This document shows positions 17,845 through 27,427 of a stretch of 64,000 nt of DNA, piece by piece; the first letter of the stretch is position 1; each line of letters starts with the position of its first letter. The notes under the pieces are model-generated. The model was not told where the DNA came from. It did not search any database and saw only the letters and a program-made list of their open reading frames with translations. The translations under genes were made by a program, and so were the position numbers. This stretch comes from Balneolaceae bacterium (lineage in GTDB: Bacteria; Bacteroidota; Rhodothermia; Balneolales; Balneolaceae): the NCBI GenBank assembly GCA_017640605.1, contig JAEPQH010000011.1:48104-112103 (forward strand), given 5' to 3'.

Positions 17845-19253
17845 ATCAGGAAGCGCGCATTGAAGATGTACTAGAGAAAGCTCACCGTTTCAAATCCGAA
17901 ATTGGTCAATCGGTACACGACCAATATGTGGAAAGACTTTTTCAGGAAGCCGCAAGCATCAGCAAAGAATCGGTTACAAAAACTCCCATAAGGTATTTAA
18001 AAGACGAAAAGATCGACCGGATTCTAACCAGCAAACTTTGGGGCTTCCCAACTATGATTGGGCTTTTCACACTGGTTATCTGGCTTACTATTGAAGGAGC
18101 AAATGTCCCATCATCGATGCTTGCCACTTTTTTCCTTGACTGGCTTTATCCCATTTTAAAAGAGGGAACCGATGCATGGCCTTGGTGGCTTAGTGGTTTG
18201 CTAATTGATGGCATGTATTTGGCTACAGCTTGGGTTATTTCTGTAATGCTACCACCAATGGCTATCTTTTTTCCGATGTTTACTCTGCTCGAAGATTTGG
18301 GTTATCTCCCTCGTGTTGCTTTCAATTTAGATGGGCTATTTAAAAAAGCCGGCGCACATGGAAAACAAGCGCTAAGTATGATGATGGGATTTGGTTGTAA
18401 TGCGGCGGGAGTTATTTCAACCCGAATTATTGATAGTCCGCGAGAACGGTTAATCGCCATCATAACCAATAACTTTTCGCTGTGTAATGGCCGCTGGCCA
18501 ACCATAATCATTTTATCATCTCTATTTGTTGGAGCTTTGGCTCCTGCCTGGTTTGCAGGGTTTGCAACTGCTCTCTCGGTTGTGGCCATTGCCTTGCTTG
18601 GTGTTGCACTTACCTTTTTAGCTTCGTGGATGCTCTCTAAAAGTGTGCTAAAAGGTGAGGCATCTGCATTTAGTTTGGAACTACCGCCCTATCGTCCTCC
18701 AAAAATCATGCAAACGCTTTACACGTCTATCATAGATCGAACCATATTTGTACTATGGCGAGCGATCATTTTTGCTTTACCGGCTGGTGCTGCAATTTGG
18801 CTTTCATCCAATATTATGGTGGGCGATATAAGTGTAGCGGAATATATAATAAACTCATTAGATCCAATCGGTTGGGTAATCGGACTAAATGGAGTGATAT
18901 TGCTCGCTTATATCGTAGCGATTCCCGCAAATGAAATTATAATCCCAACTATTTTGATGCTTACCGTACTTACAACCGGTATGACTGGCGTAGGTTCCGG
19001 TGCAGGTGTAATGTTTGAACCGGAGGATATGAGCACATTAAGCAATGTGCTACAAGCGGGTGGATGGACGCTACTCACAGCAATAAGTGTGATGTTGTTC
19101 AGTTTGATGCACAATCCGTGCAGTACTACGATTTACACCATCTACAAAGAAACGAAAAGTGTAAAGTGGACGGTAATGGCTACTTTACTTCCCTATGGCT
19201 TTGGAATCACTATATTGATTGTGTTAGCCGCTGTTTGGAGAGCTTTTGCTTAA
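17841..19253 (+). CDS. feoB: FeoB membrane permease half (nucleoside-recognition/Gate domains)
   Basis: The 470-residue protein has a short soluble N-terminus continuing the FeoB linker and then about nine to ten membrane segments. Gate-type motifs are present: [10 protein letters not shown] (Cys186) and [11 protein letters not shown] (Cys215), both keeping the cysteine of classical FeoB Gate motifs but with changed flanks (AAG in place of VPA; LCNGR in place of SCGAR). [12 protein letters not shown] carries a third conserved PC. It forms the Fe(II) path with the GTPase half encoded just upstream. The TAA stop abuts the complementary stop of the convergent dtxR-like gene (TAATTA), leaving no room for a terminator. 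Confidence 0.93.
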   Translation: MNQEARIEDVLEKAHRFKSEIGQSVHDQYVERLFQEAASISKESVTKTPIRYLKDEKIDRILTSKLWGFPTMIGLFTLVIWLTIEGANVPSSMLATFFLDWLYPILKEGTDAWPWWLSGLLIDGMYLATAWVISVMLPPMAIFFPMFTLLEDLGYLPRVAFNLDGLFKKAGAHGKQALSMMMGFGCNAAGVISTRIIDSPRERLIAIITNNFSLCNGRWPTIIILSSLFVGALAPAWFAGFATALSVVAIALLGVALTFLASWMLSKSVLKGEASAFSLELPPYRPPKIMQTLYTSIIDRTIFVLWRAIIFALPAGAAIWLSSNIMVGDISVAEYIINSLDPIGWVIGLNGVILLAYIVAIPANEIIIPTILMLTVLTTGMTGVGSGAGVMFEPEDMSTLSNVLQAGGWTLLTAISVMLFSLMHNPCSTTIYTIYKETKSVKWTVMATLLPYGFGITILIVLAAVWRAFA

Positions 19254-19919
19254 TTAAAGCATTTTGGCTTTAACCAGATAAATCTGCTCTGCAATGTTAT
19301 AGCCAATCGTTTTTTCTTCTTCCTCTAGGATTACTCGAATTGGGCCATCAAAGGGTGCTTTTTCAAGAAGTTTAATTTTTGCGCCGGGAAGCACTCCAAT
19401 TTTTTCCAAATAGCGAAGTAGCTCAGGATCCTGATCTTTCACACGACCAATCACGTATTGCTCGTCTGTTTCGGCTTCCGATAATGAAAGCGATGCCATT
19501 TCGGGCATTACTCCATCTTTCGATGGGATTGGATCACCGTGAGGATCATGTGTAGGATGATTGAGTAGCTCTGCGATTTTATCTTCGAACTGCTCTGAGA
19601 TGTGATGCTCCAGTTTTTCGGCTTCGTCGTGCACTTCATCCCAACTGTAGCCCATTATTTCTTGCAAATACAGCTCAAGCAGCCGATGATGGCGAAGAAT
19701 TTCGAGCGCAATCTTACGTCCGGCTTCTGTGAGTTTGGCTCCTTTATAGGATTTATGCTCAATTAAATTAAGTCCGGCCAACCGCTTTAACATATTCGTA
19801 ACAGAGGCAGACGACACCTCCATCATTTCTGCAATGTTGTTGGTAGTGGCACCCGAGCCTTCCGATTCGAGTACATAAATCACCTTTAAATAATCTTCAA
19901 CCGACTGACTTAAACTCAT
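19254..19919 (-). CDS. DtxR/MntR-family metal-dependent repressor with FeoA-like C-domain
   Basis: The 221-residue protein has an N-terminal winged helix (SQSVEDYLKVIYVLE, then EVSSASVTNMLKRLAG recognition helix about 35-50), a metal-binding/dimerisation domain with HRLLE, DEVHDEAEKLEHHISE and HPTHDPHGDPIP (about 75-130), and a C-terminal FeoA/SH3-like domain (about 150-220). This is the full IdeR/DtxR-type layout. It should sense Fe(II) or Mn(II) and repress the two divergent promoters at 16.6 kb. Its ATG abuts the stop of the thioredoxin gene upstream, so it is the last gene of a three-gene operon with the CTYC thioredoxin and the phosphatase. Confidence 0.92.
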   Translation of the reverse strand: MSLSQSVEDYLKVIYVLESEGSGATTNNIAEMMEVSSASVTNMLKRLAGLNLIEHKSYKGAKLTEAGRKIALEILRHHRLLELYLQEIMGYSWDEVHDEAEKLEHHISEQFEDKIAELLNHPTHDPHGDPIPSKDGVMPEMASLSLSEAETDEQYVIGRVKDQDPELLRYLEKIGVLPGAKIKLLEKAPFDGPIRVILEEEEKTIGYNIAEQIYLVKAKML

Positions 19920-20438
19920 TTAATTGTCAGAATCTTTATCGTTTATTTCAAAATACTCATCAAAACTCATTTCCTGAAATGCATCCGATCCCACATAATT
20001 TAACAAAGGTGCATATACGTAAGGTTCAATAAAACCGGGTTGTGCACCTAAAATTGATCCTTCTGCATCAATAAAATAATGAGTGGGATAAGAAGTAAGC
20101 CGCAAATACCGAGCTAGCTCATTTTCCGGCATTGTAGAACCATTGTAAGTAATATTTGCTTGTGATTCGGCATCTAGTTGAACAGGTATGTAATGCTCCT
20201 TAATGGAAGCCAAAACTGTTGAATCTGGGAAGGTTTCTTTGCGTGTTTTTAAGCAATAAGTACACCATTCGGCGTAACCGAAGAGTAAAATTTTCTTTCC
20301 TGTTTCAGCTGCTTTCACTTGAGCTTCTTCTAGGCTCACCCATTCGAATCCTGAATTGATTTCGGATTGAGCTTGTGCAAAAGCCTGCGTGCTGAAAAGT
20401 AAACCTGCAATCAGCAGAGTGATATTCTTTGTATTCAT
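19920..20438 (-). CDS. Thioredoxin-fold protein (CTYC), paralogue of the CKYC protein
   Basis: A 172-residue exported protein: signal peptide (to about 22), then GYAEWCTYC (Cys59, Cys62), KETFPDSTVLASIKEHY, and a cis-Pro block LTSYPTHYFID. It matches the CKYC protein at 13818-14297 in length, active-site context (AEWC-YC) and downstream blocks. It is encoded directly before the metal repressor (zero bases between them) and 14 bases after the phosphatase. Involvement in thiol chemistry linked to metal uptake is the best guess; a general periplasmic reductase is the alternative. Confidence 0.85.
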   Translation of the reverse strand: MNTKNITLLIAGLLFSTQAFAQAQSEINSGFEWVSLEEAQVKAAETGKKILLFGYAEWCTYCLKTRKETFPDSTVLASIKEHYIPVQLDAESQANITYNGSTMPENELARYLRLTSYPTHYFIDAEGSILGAQPGFIEPYVYAPLLNYVGSDAFQEMSFDEYFEINDKDSDN

Positions 20439-20452
20439 AAAAAAGTATTGAG

Positions 20453-23044
20453 TTACGCTTTGATAACAACAAGCGTCATGTCATCAAATTGGCGTTCTTC
20501 CCCGATAAAGGTACGAACATCTTCGATAATTAAATCACGAAGTTCTTTCGAAGAGTTCGTTTTTTCTCTTTTTAATAGCTTTTTTAAGCGCTTCTCGTCG
20601 TAAAAGTCGCCCTGTTCGTTTTGTGCTTCAGTAATCCCATCAGTATAAAGCACTAATACTTCGCCTTTTAATAGTTCTATTTTATCTTCTACCGATACGG
20701 TATTAAACGCTTCTCCTTTGGCCATCCCTAAAGCTACTCCCGGCGGTTGCATCCATTCCACATTACCATCGGCCTTTTTATAGAGCATAGGATTGTGTCC
20801 TGCTCTCAAATATGTAAATGTACGCTCTTTACTATCTAACACACCATAAATCATGGAAATAAAAGTGCCTCGAGTCGCATTTTGGTTAAATAGCTTATTA
20901 ACGCGAAACATCAACATTTTTGGCGATGGAAATATACTACACAAACTATGTATTACGCCTTTAGCGAAAGTCATATAGAATGCTGCCTGAATTCCTTTTC
21001 CGCTTACATCACCAATTGCAATGGCTGCTTTTTCGTCATCTAGACAAATAATGTCGTAGTAATCGCCACCGGTTTCTTGAGCCGGTATACAAATAGCGGA
21101 AGTATCGAAGCCGGGAATTTCGGGAGTTTCTTCCGGTAAGAAGGCAACTTGTACATTGCGTGCAATATCGAGCTCTTGCAGTACGCGTTGTTCTTTTGCC
21201 TGGTCCTCGATGTAATCCGGAATGTAATCGGGCAGATTGTCTTTATCCTCGCCCATCATTAAAAAGTAGAGCGCCAAAATGGATAGAATGATCAGCGTGA
21301 TGATAAAGCCGATGAAAAGTGGCGAGTCCGGCGAGTTCACTACTATCCAACCCTGAATGGTTGTGATGAAGTTCAAGAAGATGAAATACCCAAGAGCGAT
21401 GGTCACAAAATCGAACTGTATATAGAATAACCCCATCACAAAACCGATTACCATATTGAATAAGATGGAATATTCTATCGGATTGATTGAGATGGGTACG
21501 GGCTCAACAATACCCAGCAGAACAGCGCCAATAATTGGGATCAACCATTTTTTTCCTGTTGCTGAATAGACTTGATTCCCGATGATCATAAAAATGAGCA
21601 CCACAGTAGCCAAGCTCAACAATAAGGTTATTATGATGTTGGCTATGGGTGAAAAGACAAATTCGTTCTGAACAAAATTAACATCGCCATCAATAAAGGT
21701 GGCCGGAAATAATGCCAACATCAGGGTAATAAAACCTACTAAAAACGCGCCAATGCAAAGTGCACGAATAATAGCCCAGCCCACCGGTTTATTTTTGAAC
21801 ATACCTCGGCGGACTAAATCCCAAGTTTTTAGTTGTTCGGGCCAATACTGCCGCGTTATAGAATCGCTAACTGCGGTAGCCACAAAAAATGAAATCGCTG
21901 TGATAGCACCAACAACCCCAAAGGTTAAAAACTGGTTAAATAAATTTGAGAGTTGTTCTGCTTCAAGGCTTACATCTAATGTTTTGGACAAACGTAGTAG
22001 AAAAAATAGGGGTACTAAAAACCCGGTAATTATAGCAACAATTAACGCAGGACGAGTATCAATTGCCCTAGCTTTGATGCGCAAATAAAAGGAGGTTAAT
22101 AACCAAATCACAAAAACAAGAAGGATTCCCAGAATTATATTAGATCTGGTAGAAGTCCATCCTTTAGTTTCCGGCAATTCGTTTTCTAGCGTATAACTCA
22201 TCTCACGAATACTTCCGGCAGGTAGCATTTCGATTTCGACTTTAGGAACAACGCCCATTACGGTATCCAAAGAGGTAAAAAACAAACGGGCATAACGAAC
22301 GGTGCCGTCATCGTCGAACGATAGAGAATCTTTCTTGAAGTTAAACCGCTTCCAATAGCTATTATTGAGATAATGCTCGGCACCTTGCCACACAAAGTTA
22401 GTTTGCTCTGCCTCTCCCCGTAACAAAAGTTGTTGATAGATATTTATGGAAGTATTGCGTAAATGCTGAAAATCTACCAGTTCAGTAATAATTGAGTCTT
22501 CATTTTGTGGGCTACCTGAAATCTGTTTAGAAAATGCTCCTCTTATTAATTTCCGATTAAACGGTGTTTGACGTTCAATAACTTCGTCCGAAACTTTGAA
22601 CGCCACCAACTCCCCTTCTTTACTGATGTCAAACTCTACTGCAGTTTCAATGTCCTCGCCGGTTACTCGAAATTCTTCTATCGCCCACGTGTAGAGTGGC
22701 AAAACCTGATAATTTTCACTCTCGGAATTAGACAAATATTTTTGCCTACCATACTGAGCCTGAATTTGATTAATCAAATCCTCGTTGGCATTTACAATGG
22801 CTCTTTTCTTTAGATTTTCCTGCTTGTATTCCCAATTAAAGTAAATAGAATCGGCAGTAGCTAATGCCTTCGATTCATCCATCAAATATTCGATGGATGT
22901 TAACGGATGATGATTTTTCATATCAATGAAAAACCAAAGCAACCCGAAAAATCCTAATGCCAGAAGCAGGATATCCCTAAAGCGTTGATCGTGTAAAGCA
23001 AACATAAAATTTCTATACGGAAATCTGAGATAAGGTTGCGGCAA
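20453..23044 (-). CDS. Membrane-anchored SpoIIE/RsbU-type PP2C phosphatase
   Basis: The 863-residue protein has an N-terminal membrane segment (about 27-43), a large extracytoplasmic region (about 45-305), about seven to eight membrane segments (about 308-610), and a C-terminal PP2C domain (about 635-863). Phosphatase motifs: QETGGDYYD, AIGDVSGKG, LRAGHNPML, LYTDGITEAQN and FDDMTLVV, with the Asp residues that bind Mn/Mg. Family members dephosphorylate anti-anti-sigma factors in stress partner switching. No anti-sigma kinase or STAS protein is encoded nearby. It is the first gene of the operon with the CTYC thioredoxin and the DtxR-type repressor, which hints at a link between envelope sensing and metal control. 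Confidence 0.88.
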   Translation of the reverse strand: MPQPYLRFPYRNFMFALHDQRFRDILLLALGFFGLLWFFIDMKNHHPLTSIEYLMDESKALATADSIYFNWEYKQENLKKRAIVNANEDLINQIQAQYGRQKYLSNSESENYQVLPLYTWAIEEFRVTGEDIETAVEFDISKEGELVAFKVSDEVIERQTPFNRKLIRGAFSKQISGSPQNEDSIITELVDFQHLRNTSINIYQQLLLRGEAEQTNFVWQGAEHYLNNSYWKRFNFKKDSLSFDDDGTVRYARLFFTSLDTVMGVVPKVEIEMLPAGSIREMSYTLENELPETKGWTSTRSNIILGILLVFVIWLLTSFYLRIKARAIDTRPALIVAIITGFLVPLFFLLRLSKTLDVSLEAEQLSNLFNQFLTFGVVGAITAISFFVATAVSDSITRQYWPEQLKTWDLVRRGMFKNKPVGWAIIRALCIGAFLVGFITLMLALFPATFIDGDVNFVQNEFVFSPIANIIITLLLSLATVVLIFMIIGNQVYSATGKKWLIPIIGAVLLGIVEPVPISINPIEYSILFNMVIGFVMGLFYIQFDFVTIALGYFIFLNFITTIQGWIVVNSPDSPLFIGFIITLIILSILALYFLMMGEDKDNLPDYIPDYIEDQAKEQRVLQELDIARNVQVAFLPEETPEIPGFDTSAICIPAQETGGDYYDIICLDDEKAAIAIGDVSGKGIQAAFYMTFAKGVIHSLCSIFPSPKMLMFRVNKLFNQNATRGTFISMIYGVLDSKERTFTYLRAGHNPMLYKKADGNVEWMQPPGVALGMAKGEAFNTVSVEDKIELLKGEVLVLYTDGITEAQNEQGDFYDEKRLKKLLKREKTNSSKELRDLIIEDVRTFIGEERQFDDMTLVVIKA

Positions 23045-23092
23045 TATGCTTAGATTCAGGCGTTTTTAAAACATCTCTTTTAAACTTACTGC

Positions 23093-23866
23093 ATGTGTCT
23101 GATAACCTTTGCATATAAGGTGCACCCCGAATATCGTTTAATTTTAGCGTCGAATCGCGACGAGTTTTACGCCCGTCCTACTCGTAAAGCGAAACCTTGG
23201 TTCCCCGAAGATTTACCTCATATTATTGCCGGTAAAGATTTAGAAGCCGGGGGCACTTGGATGGGAGTTTCAAAGAATGCGCGTTGGGCAGCTTTAACCA
23301 ATTATCGCGATCCAAGTTGGGAAGTTACCAATCCTCCAAGCAGAGGGCAGATTGTACTGGATTATTTAAAAAACACTATGAACCCTGAATCTTTCCTTGA
23401 GAAGCTCGATGAAAATGCAAAAAAGTATGCCGGTTTCAATGTGTTAGTGGGTGATCACGACAATTTGTTTCACTATTCAAATTACGATCAACAACTTTCG
23501 ATGATAGAACCGGGTGTTCACGGTGTAAGCAACGCATTATTAGATACGCCTTGGCCCAAGTTAAATGAGGCGAAAGAAGCCTTAAAAAGTGTTATTAACA
23601 AACCCGGCAAATTGAACAAAAACGACTTGTTTAATCTTTTGAGAGATTCATCACCGGCACTTGACGAGCATCTACCAAAAACCGGCATTCCTTATGAATG
23701 GGAAAAAGCCGTTTCGTCCATCTTTATTCGAACAAAAACATATGGCACTCGATGCTCAACAGTACTACTCATCAAACATAATGGCGAGGTCGAATTCACC
23801 GAACGTCGATTTAACGGCGATAATGATGAATTTTTTGATGAGAATACCTATTCTTTGCAGTCTTAA
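23093..23866 (+). CDS. NRDE (TANGO2-like) family protein
   Basis: The 257-residue protein starts MCLITFAYKVHPEYRLILASNRDEFY and so carries the Cys2 and the Asn-Arg-Asp-Glu motif (about 21-24) that name the family. Further conserved blocks are DLEAGGTWMGV and WAALTNYRDP. The fold resembles Ntn hydrolases with Cys2 as possible nucleophile; eukaryotic TANGO2 has been linked to heme/lipid handling, but no reaction is fixed for bacterial members. The gene is divergent from the phosphatase (48 bases between) and 64 bases ahead of nhaC. Confidence 0.85.
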   Translation: MCLITFAYKVHPEYRLILASNRDEFYARPTRKAKPWFPEDLPHIIAGKDLEAGGTWMGVSKNARWAALTNYRDPSWEVTNPPSRGQIVLDYLKNTMNPESFLEKLDENAKKYAGFNVLVGDHDNLFHYSNYDQQLSMIEPGVHGVSNALLDTPWPKLNEAKEALKSVINKPGKLNKNDLFNLLRDSSPALDEHLPKTGIPYEWEKAVSSIFIRTKTYGTRCSTVLLIKHNGEVEFTERRFNGDNDEFFDENTYSLQS

Positions 23867-23930
23867 TTTTTTGAACGATTATTGTTTCTATTTCTAACTA
23901 TACCTTAACGGTTATCCTAACATCAGCAAC

Positions 23931-25412
23931 ATGACCTATACCCATAAGAAACCAACGCTACTCCAGGCATTTATTCCTATTATATTTCTCATCATCACGC
24001 TGTTTTTAAATGTTCGGATATATGGTGACGCTTCGCTGGATGGTTCCAATCAAATTATTCTGATGCTATCGGCTGCTGTTGCAAGTATCGTTGCCATTCA
24101 ATTGGGCTATAGCTGGAAAGAGATTCGTTCCGGGATGGTAAAAAGTATTAGTTCAGCAATGGCATCCATTATCATACTGTTGCTGATTGGTTCTCTAGCC
24201 GGTACATGGTTGTTGAGCGGTGTGGTTCCAGCCATGATTTACTATGGATTAATGATTCTGAACCCTACCATATTTTTGGTCGCAGCTTGTATTGTTTGCG
24301 CCATTGTTTCGGTTGCTACGGGTTCTAGCTGGACTACTTCAGCAACTGTTGGTATAGCACTGGTTGGTATTGGTACAGCCCTCGGAATTAACATTGGGAT
24401 GGTTGCCGGAGCGATAATTTCTGGCGCTTATTTTGGGGATAAAATGTCTCCTCTTTCTGATACTACCAATTTAGCACCAGCCATGGCCGGTACTGATTTG
24501 TTTACGCACATCCGATACATGGCGTATACCACGGTTCCTTCCATTAGCATTGCCTTAGTAATTTTTTTAATTCTTGGATTAACAAGTACCAAAACCGGTG
24601 CAACGGTGAATACCCAAGAAATACTCGATGCCATCGACAGTCAATTCAACATTAATGGCTGGCTATTTTTAGTTCCTGTAATTGTTATTGCTCTTATTGT
24701 AAAAAAAGTACCTGCGATACCGGCAATTCTGGCTGGTGCGGTTTTGGGAGGAATTTTTGCACTGATTTTTCAATCCGATGTGATTTTATCCGTTTCAGGA
24801 TATGAGAGTTATACTTGGGAGGCTGCTTATGTTGGTGTGATGACTGCTTTCTATGGCGATGTTACCATTGCTACCGGAAATGCTTTAGTAGACGACCTTC
24901 TTAGTTCAAGCGGCATGTATGGAATGCTTGGCACGGTCTGGATTATTTTTGCAGCTATGATGTTCGGTGGTGTTATGGAAAGATGCGGGATGCTAAAACG
25001 TATTGCCGAAGCGGTGATTTCGGTCGTAAATGGTGCAGGATCTTTGGTTGCCTCAACAGTAGGAACTTGTTTGTTCTTTAACATCACTGCATCTGATCAA
25101 TATTTAGCCATTGTGGTTCCTGGACGAATGTACACTGACACTTACAAAGACATGGATCTTGCGCCGGAAAACTTGAGTCGTACACTCGAAGATTCCGGAA
25201 CGGTTACCTCTGTGTTAGTGCCTTGGAATACCTGTGGTGCTTATCACGCCGGCGTTTTGGGTGTATCTACGCTCACTTACCTCCCATTTGCCTTCTTTAA
25301 TATTATCAGTCCGTTTATGACGATGTTTCTTGCTATTGCCAAGATTAAGATCAGAAGCCTAAAAGAAGCACGTGGAGAAGCTAAACTCGAAGACGATTTT
25401 GATAATCCTTGA
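23931..25412 (+). CDS. nhaC: NhaC-type Na+/H+ antiporter
   Basis: The 493-residue protein has about eleven to twelve membrane segments. Family marks include ATGSSWTTSATVGIALVGIG, GAIISGAYFGDKMSPLSDTT (written here in parts: GAYFGDKMSPLSDTTNLA), and SGTVTSVLVPWNTCGAYH near the C-terminus. NhaC exchanges Na+ for H+ across the inner membrane and fits a marine or halotolerant lifestyle. Transcription appears monocistronic; the 3' side runs into the tandem repeat region, whose hairpins could end transcription. Confidence 0.92.
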   Translation: MTYTHKKPTLLQAFIPIIFLIITLFLNVRIYGDASLDGSNQIILMLSAAVASIVAIQLGYSWKEIRSGMVKSISSAMASIIILLLIGSLAGTWLLSGVVPAMIYYGLMILNPTIFLVAACIVCAIVSVATGSSWTTSATVGIALVGIGTALGINIGMVAGAIISGAYFGDKMSPLSDTTNLAPAMAGTDLFTHIRYMAYTTVPSISIALVIFLILGLTSTKTGATVNTQEILDAIDSQFNINGWLFLVPVIVIALIVKKVPAIPAILAGAVLGGIFALIFQSDVILSVSGYESYTWEAAYVGVMTAFYGDVTIATGNALVDDLLSSSGMYGMLGTVWIIFAAMMFGGVMERCGMLKRIAEAVISVVNGAGSLVASTVGTCLFFNITASDQYLAIVVPGRMYTDTYKDMDLAPENLSRTLEDSGTVTSVLVPWNTCGAYHAGVLGVSTLTYLPFAFFNIISPFMTMFLAIAKIKIRSLKEARGEAKLEDDFDNP

Positions 25413-25435
25413 TTAACTTTTGTTATTTTCTTAAT

Positions 25436-25969
25436 CATTCCTGCGCAGCATGCATACTGAAGTTTTAACGCAGGCATGGCGGAAATCTAGAACTTTAACA
25501 AAGACTCGAAGCTTAAACTTAACTTCAGATCCCGGCATTCGCTGCGGGATGACTTACATCGTTGACCAACCCCTAATTTATCTACACAGTCATTCCCGCG
25601 CAGCATGCATACCGAAGTTTTAGCGTAGGCATGGCAGGAATCTAGAACTTTAACAGAAACTCGAAGCTTAACTTAGCTTTAGATCCCGGCATTCGCTGCG
25701 GGATGACCCGAATTGTCGATCATCTCCTAATTTATCTACATAGTCATTCCTGCGCAGCATGCATACCGTAGTTTAAACGCAGGTATGGCAGGAATCTAAA
25801 ACTTTAACAGAGACCCGAAGCTTAAACTTAACTTCAGATCCCGGCATTCGCTGCGGGATGACCTGGATTGTCGAACAACCCATAATTTATATACATAGTC
25901 ATTCCTGCGCAGCATGCATACCGAAGTTTAAACGTAGGCATGGCAGGAATCTAGAACTTAATTACAGTA
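25436..25969. repeat. Tandem repeat, about 3.4 copies of a 155-base unit with two hairpins each
   Basis: Copies begin with CATTCC(T/C)GCGCAGCATGCAT at 25436, 25591, 25745 and 25900, a period of 154-155 bases. Each unit contains ATTCCTGC...GCAGGAAT as inverted arms around CATGC/GGCATG, and a second hairpin ATCCCGGCATTCGCTGCGGGAT. The fourth copy is partial. The array fills the convergent gap between nhaC and dacB (25413-26037); no gene is seen in it. Copy 3 has CATACC...GGTATG, a change in one arm that restores pairing, which suggests the hairpin is maintained. Bidirectional transcription stop, nucleoid or IHF-like binding, or a passive REP-type element are possible. Confidence 0.9.
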
Positions 25970-26037
25970 ATTCGCTCATATCAAACTTAGAGCCTTACCT
26001 ACGCTGGGATTACGATAATTAAGAGTACTTCAAAGAA

Positions 26038-27417
26038 TCAATAATTCTTATAAATGTACCAAAGCACTTCGTCCATCTGGGCTTGTACCTGACGGGTAGG
26101 AATCACATAATTGTTATTCATAAAGCTGAAAATCAGCTTTCTCCCAGATTCCGTTACGACATACCCACTTAAACAGTGGTTATTACTCAACGTACCTGTT
26201 TTAGCAAAAACGTAGGGCTCTCCCCCATCCTTATTGGCATATAATCTTCGGATAGTGCCTTGCTTTCCTCCTTGAGGTAATTCGTCGAATAATTGTTCAT
26301 CATCAACCAGCTCATCAATTTTTTCGAGCAAAGCCACCATGGTTCTTGGAGTAAACAAATTATATCGACTCAATCCCGAACCATCTCTCCAGTTTGGTGA
26401 ATCCGGTAGATCATATAAAAAGGTTTCCAACACGTGATTGATAGCCGCTCTCGAATTCAAATCCATTCCCAATTCAGCAGCAATCATTAGCATAATTTGT
26501 TCTGCAGCTTGGTTATCGCTGGGTAACATCATTTCCTTCAACAACTCATCAGCTTTCATACTGTAGATGGTGCGATGAACTTCAGGAAGTTTCGCATCCG
26601 GCAAATAAGTAACCGGTTTATTAAGCGTGTCTGATAACAATTCTACAACAAATTCCGGGGTATAGTGAAAGGGTTTATCTGTTGTATACCTGCTAGTATC
26701 AGAGGTGAAGAGATAGTCGAATTCATTACCTACTCGATCTCGACTCAACACGAATTGTCCGTTTTCGCTACGCTCGGCCTCTTTGATGTATTCATTAAAA
26801 ATGGCCGGACTAATCTGGTACTCATCATCTTTTTTAGCGATACGATATTCTTCAATGTGTTCAATCGTTACTCTCGCCACATTTCCATACATCGGAAGCG
26901 GACTTTTCTCTGCTGAATAATAAGAATTGTAATCAGCCCAAGACCATCCCGGTCCTAAATTTTCATCATCGTAATTGGAATCGGAAAAAAATAACTCACC
27001 TTCAAAATCTTTGAGCAAATAGTACACATCCATAGTACCGAAATCGGGATGCAGAAAGGATGGATCGCCTGTTCCCCAAAAGATCAATGAATCGTCTCTG
27101 ATCACATATTTTAATGCCGGAAGCCGATCATCTAACACTCGTTTACCAGCATAATAAGTGAACAACTTTGTGTTCGAAGCCGGGTTCATATACTTGGTTT
27201 CGTTCACCGAATATAGCGTTGAATCCAGCTCAGGGTCGTACAACATGAATCCGGTTATGGTTTTAGCAAAGGTTTCAGAATTTTCGAAAATGGTAGCCAG
27301 AGATTCTTCTTCCGTGATCTCAGGTATAAAGCTATTATCTGGCTCTGTAGCAATTTCCGAGGTTTTGCAGGCAAGCATTCCGATTGCCAGCGTAATCATC
27401 AACCATTTACTATTCAT
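26038..27417 (-). CDS. dacB: D-Ala-D-Ala carboxypeptidase/endopeptidase, PBP4 (S13) family lipoprotein
   Basis: I start at 27417 (MNSKWLMITLAIGMLAC), which lies 10 bases after the gltX stop and gives a lipoprotein signal with Cys17; the upstream ATG at 27537 would overlap gltX. The 459-residue protein has the three S13 active-site motifs: SNTK (Ser81, Lys84), SDN in LPSDNQAAEQ (about 300) and KTG in FAKTGTLSNN (about 417). It trims or cleaves peptidoglycan peptides in the periplasm. Being lipid-anchored is less usual than the soluble E. coli form. It is co-transcribed with gltX. Confidence 0.9.
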   Translation of the reverse strand: MNSKWLMITLAIGMLACKTSEIATEPDNSFIPEITEEESLATIFENSETFAKTITGFMLYDPELDSTLYSVNETKYMNPASNTKLFTYYAGKRVLDDRLPALKYVIRDDSLIFWGTGDPSFLHPDFGTMDVYYLLKDFEGELFFSDSNYDDENLGPGWSWADYNSYYSAEKSPLPMYGNVARVTIEHIEEYRIAKKDDEYQISPAIFNEYIKEAERSENGQFVLSRDRVGNEFDYLFTSDTSRYTTDKPFHYTPEFVVELLSDTLNKPVTYLPDAKLPEVHRTIYSMKADELLKEMMLPSDNQAAEQIMLMIAAELGMDLNSRAAINHVLETFLYDLPDSPNWRDGSGLSRYNLFTPRTMVALLEKIDELVDDEQLFDELPQGGKQGTIRRLYANKDGGEPYVFAKTGTLSNNHCLSGYVVTESGRKLIFSFMNNNYVIPTRQVQAQMDEVLWYIYKNY

Positions 27418-27427
27418 AGATTTGAGC

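Noticed and set aside
25436..25969. CRISPR array
   Set aside because: The period is about 155 bases and the whole unit, including the parts that would be spacers, is conserved. No cas genes are near.
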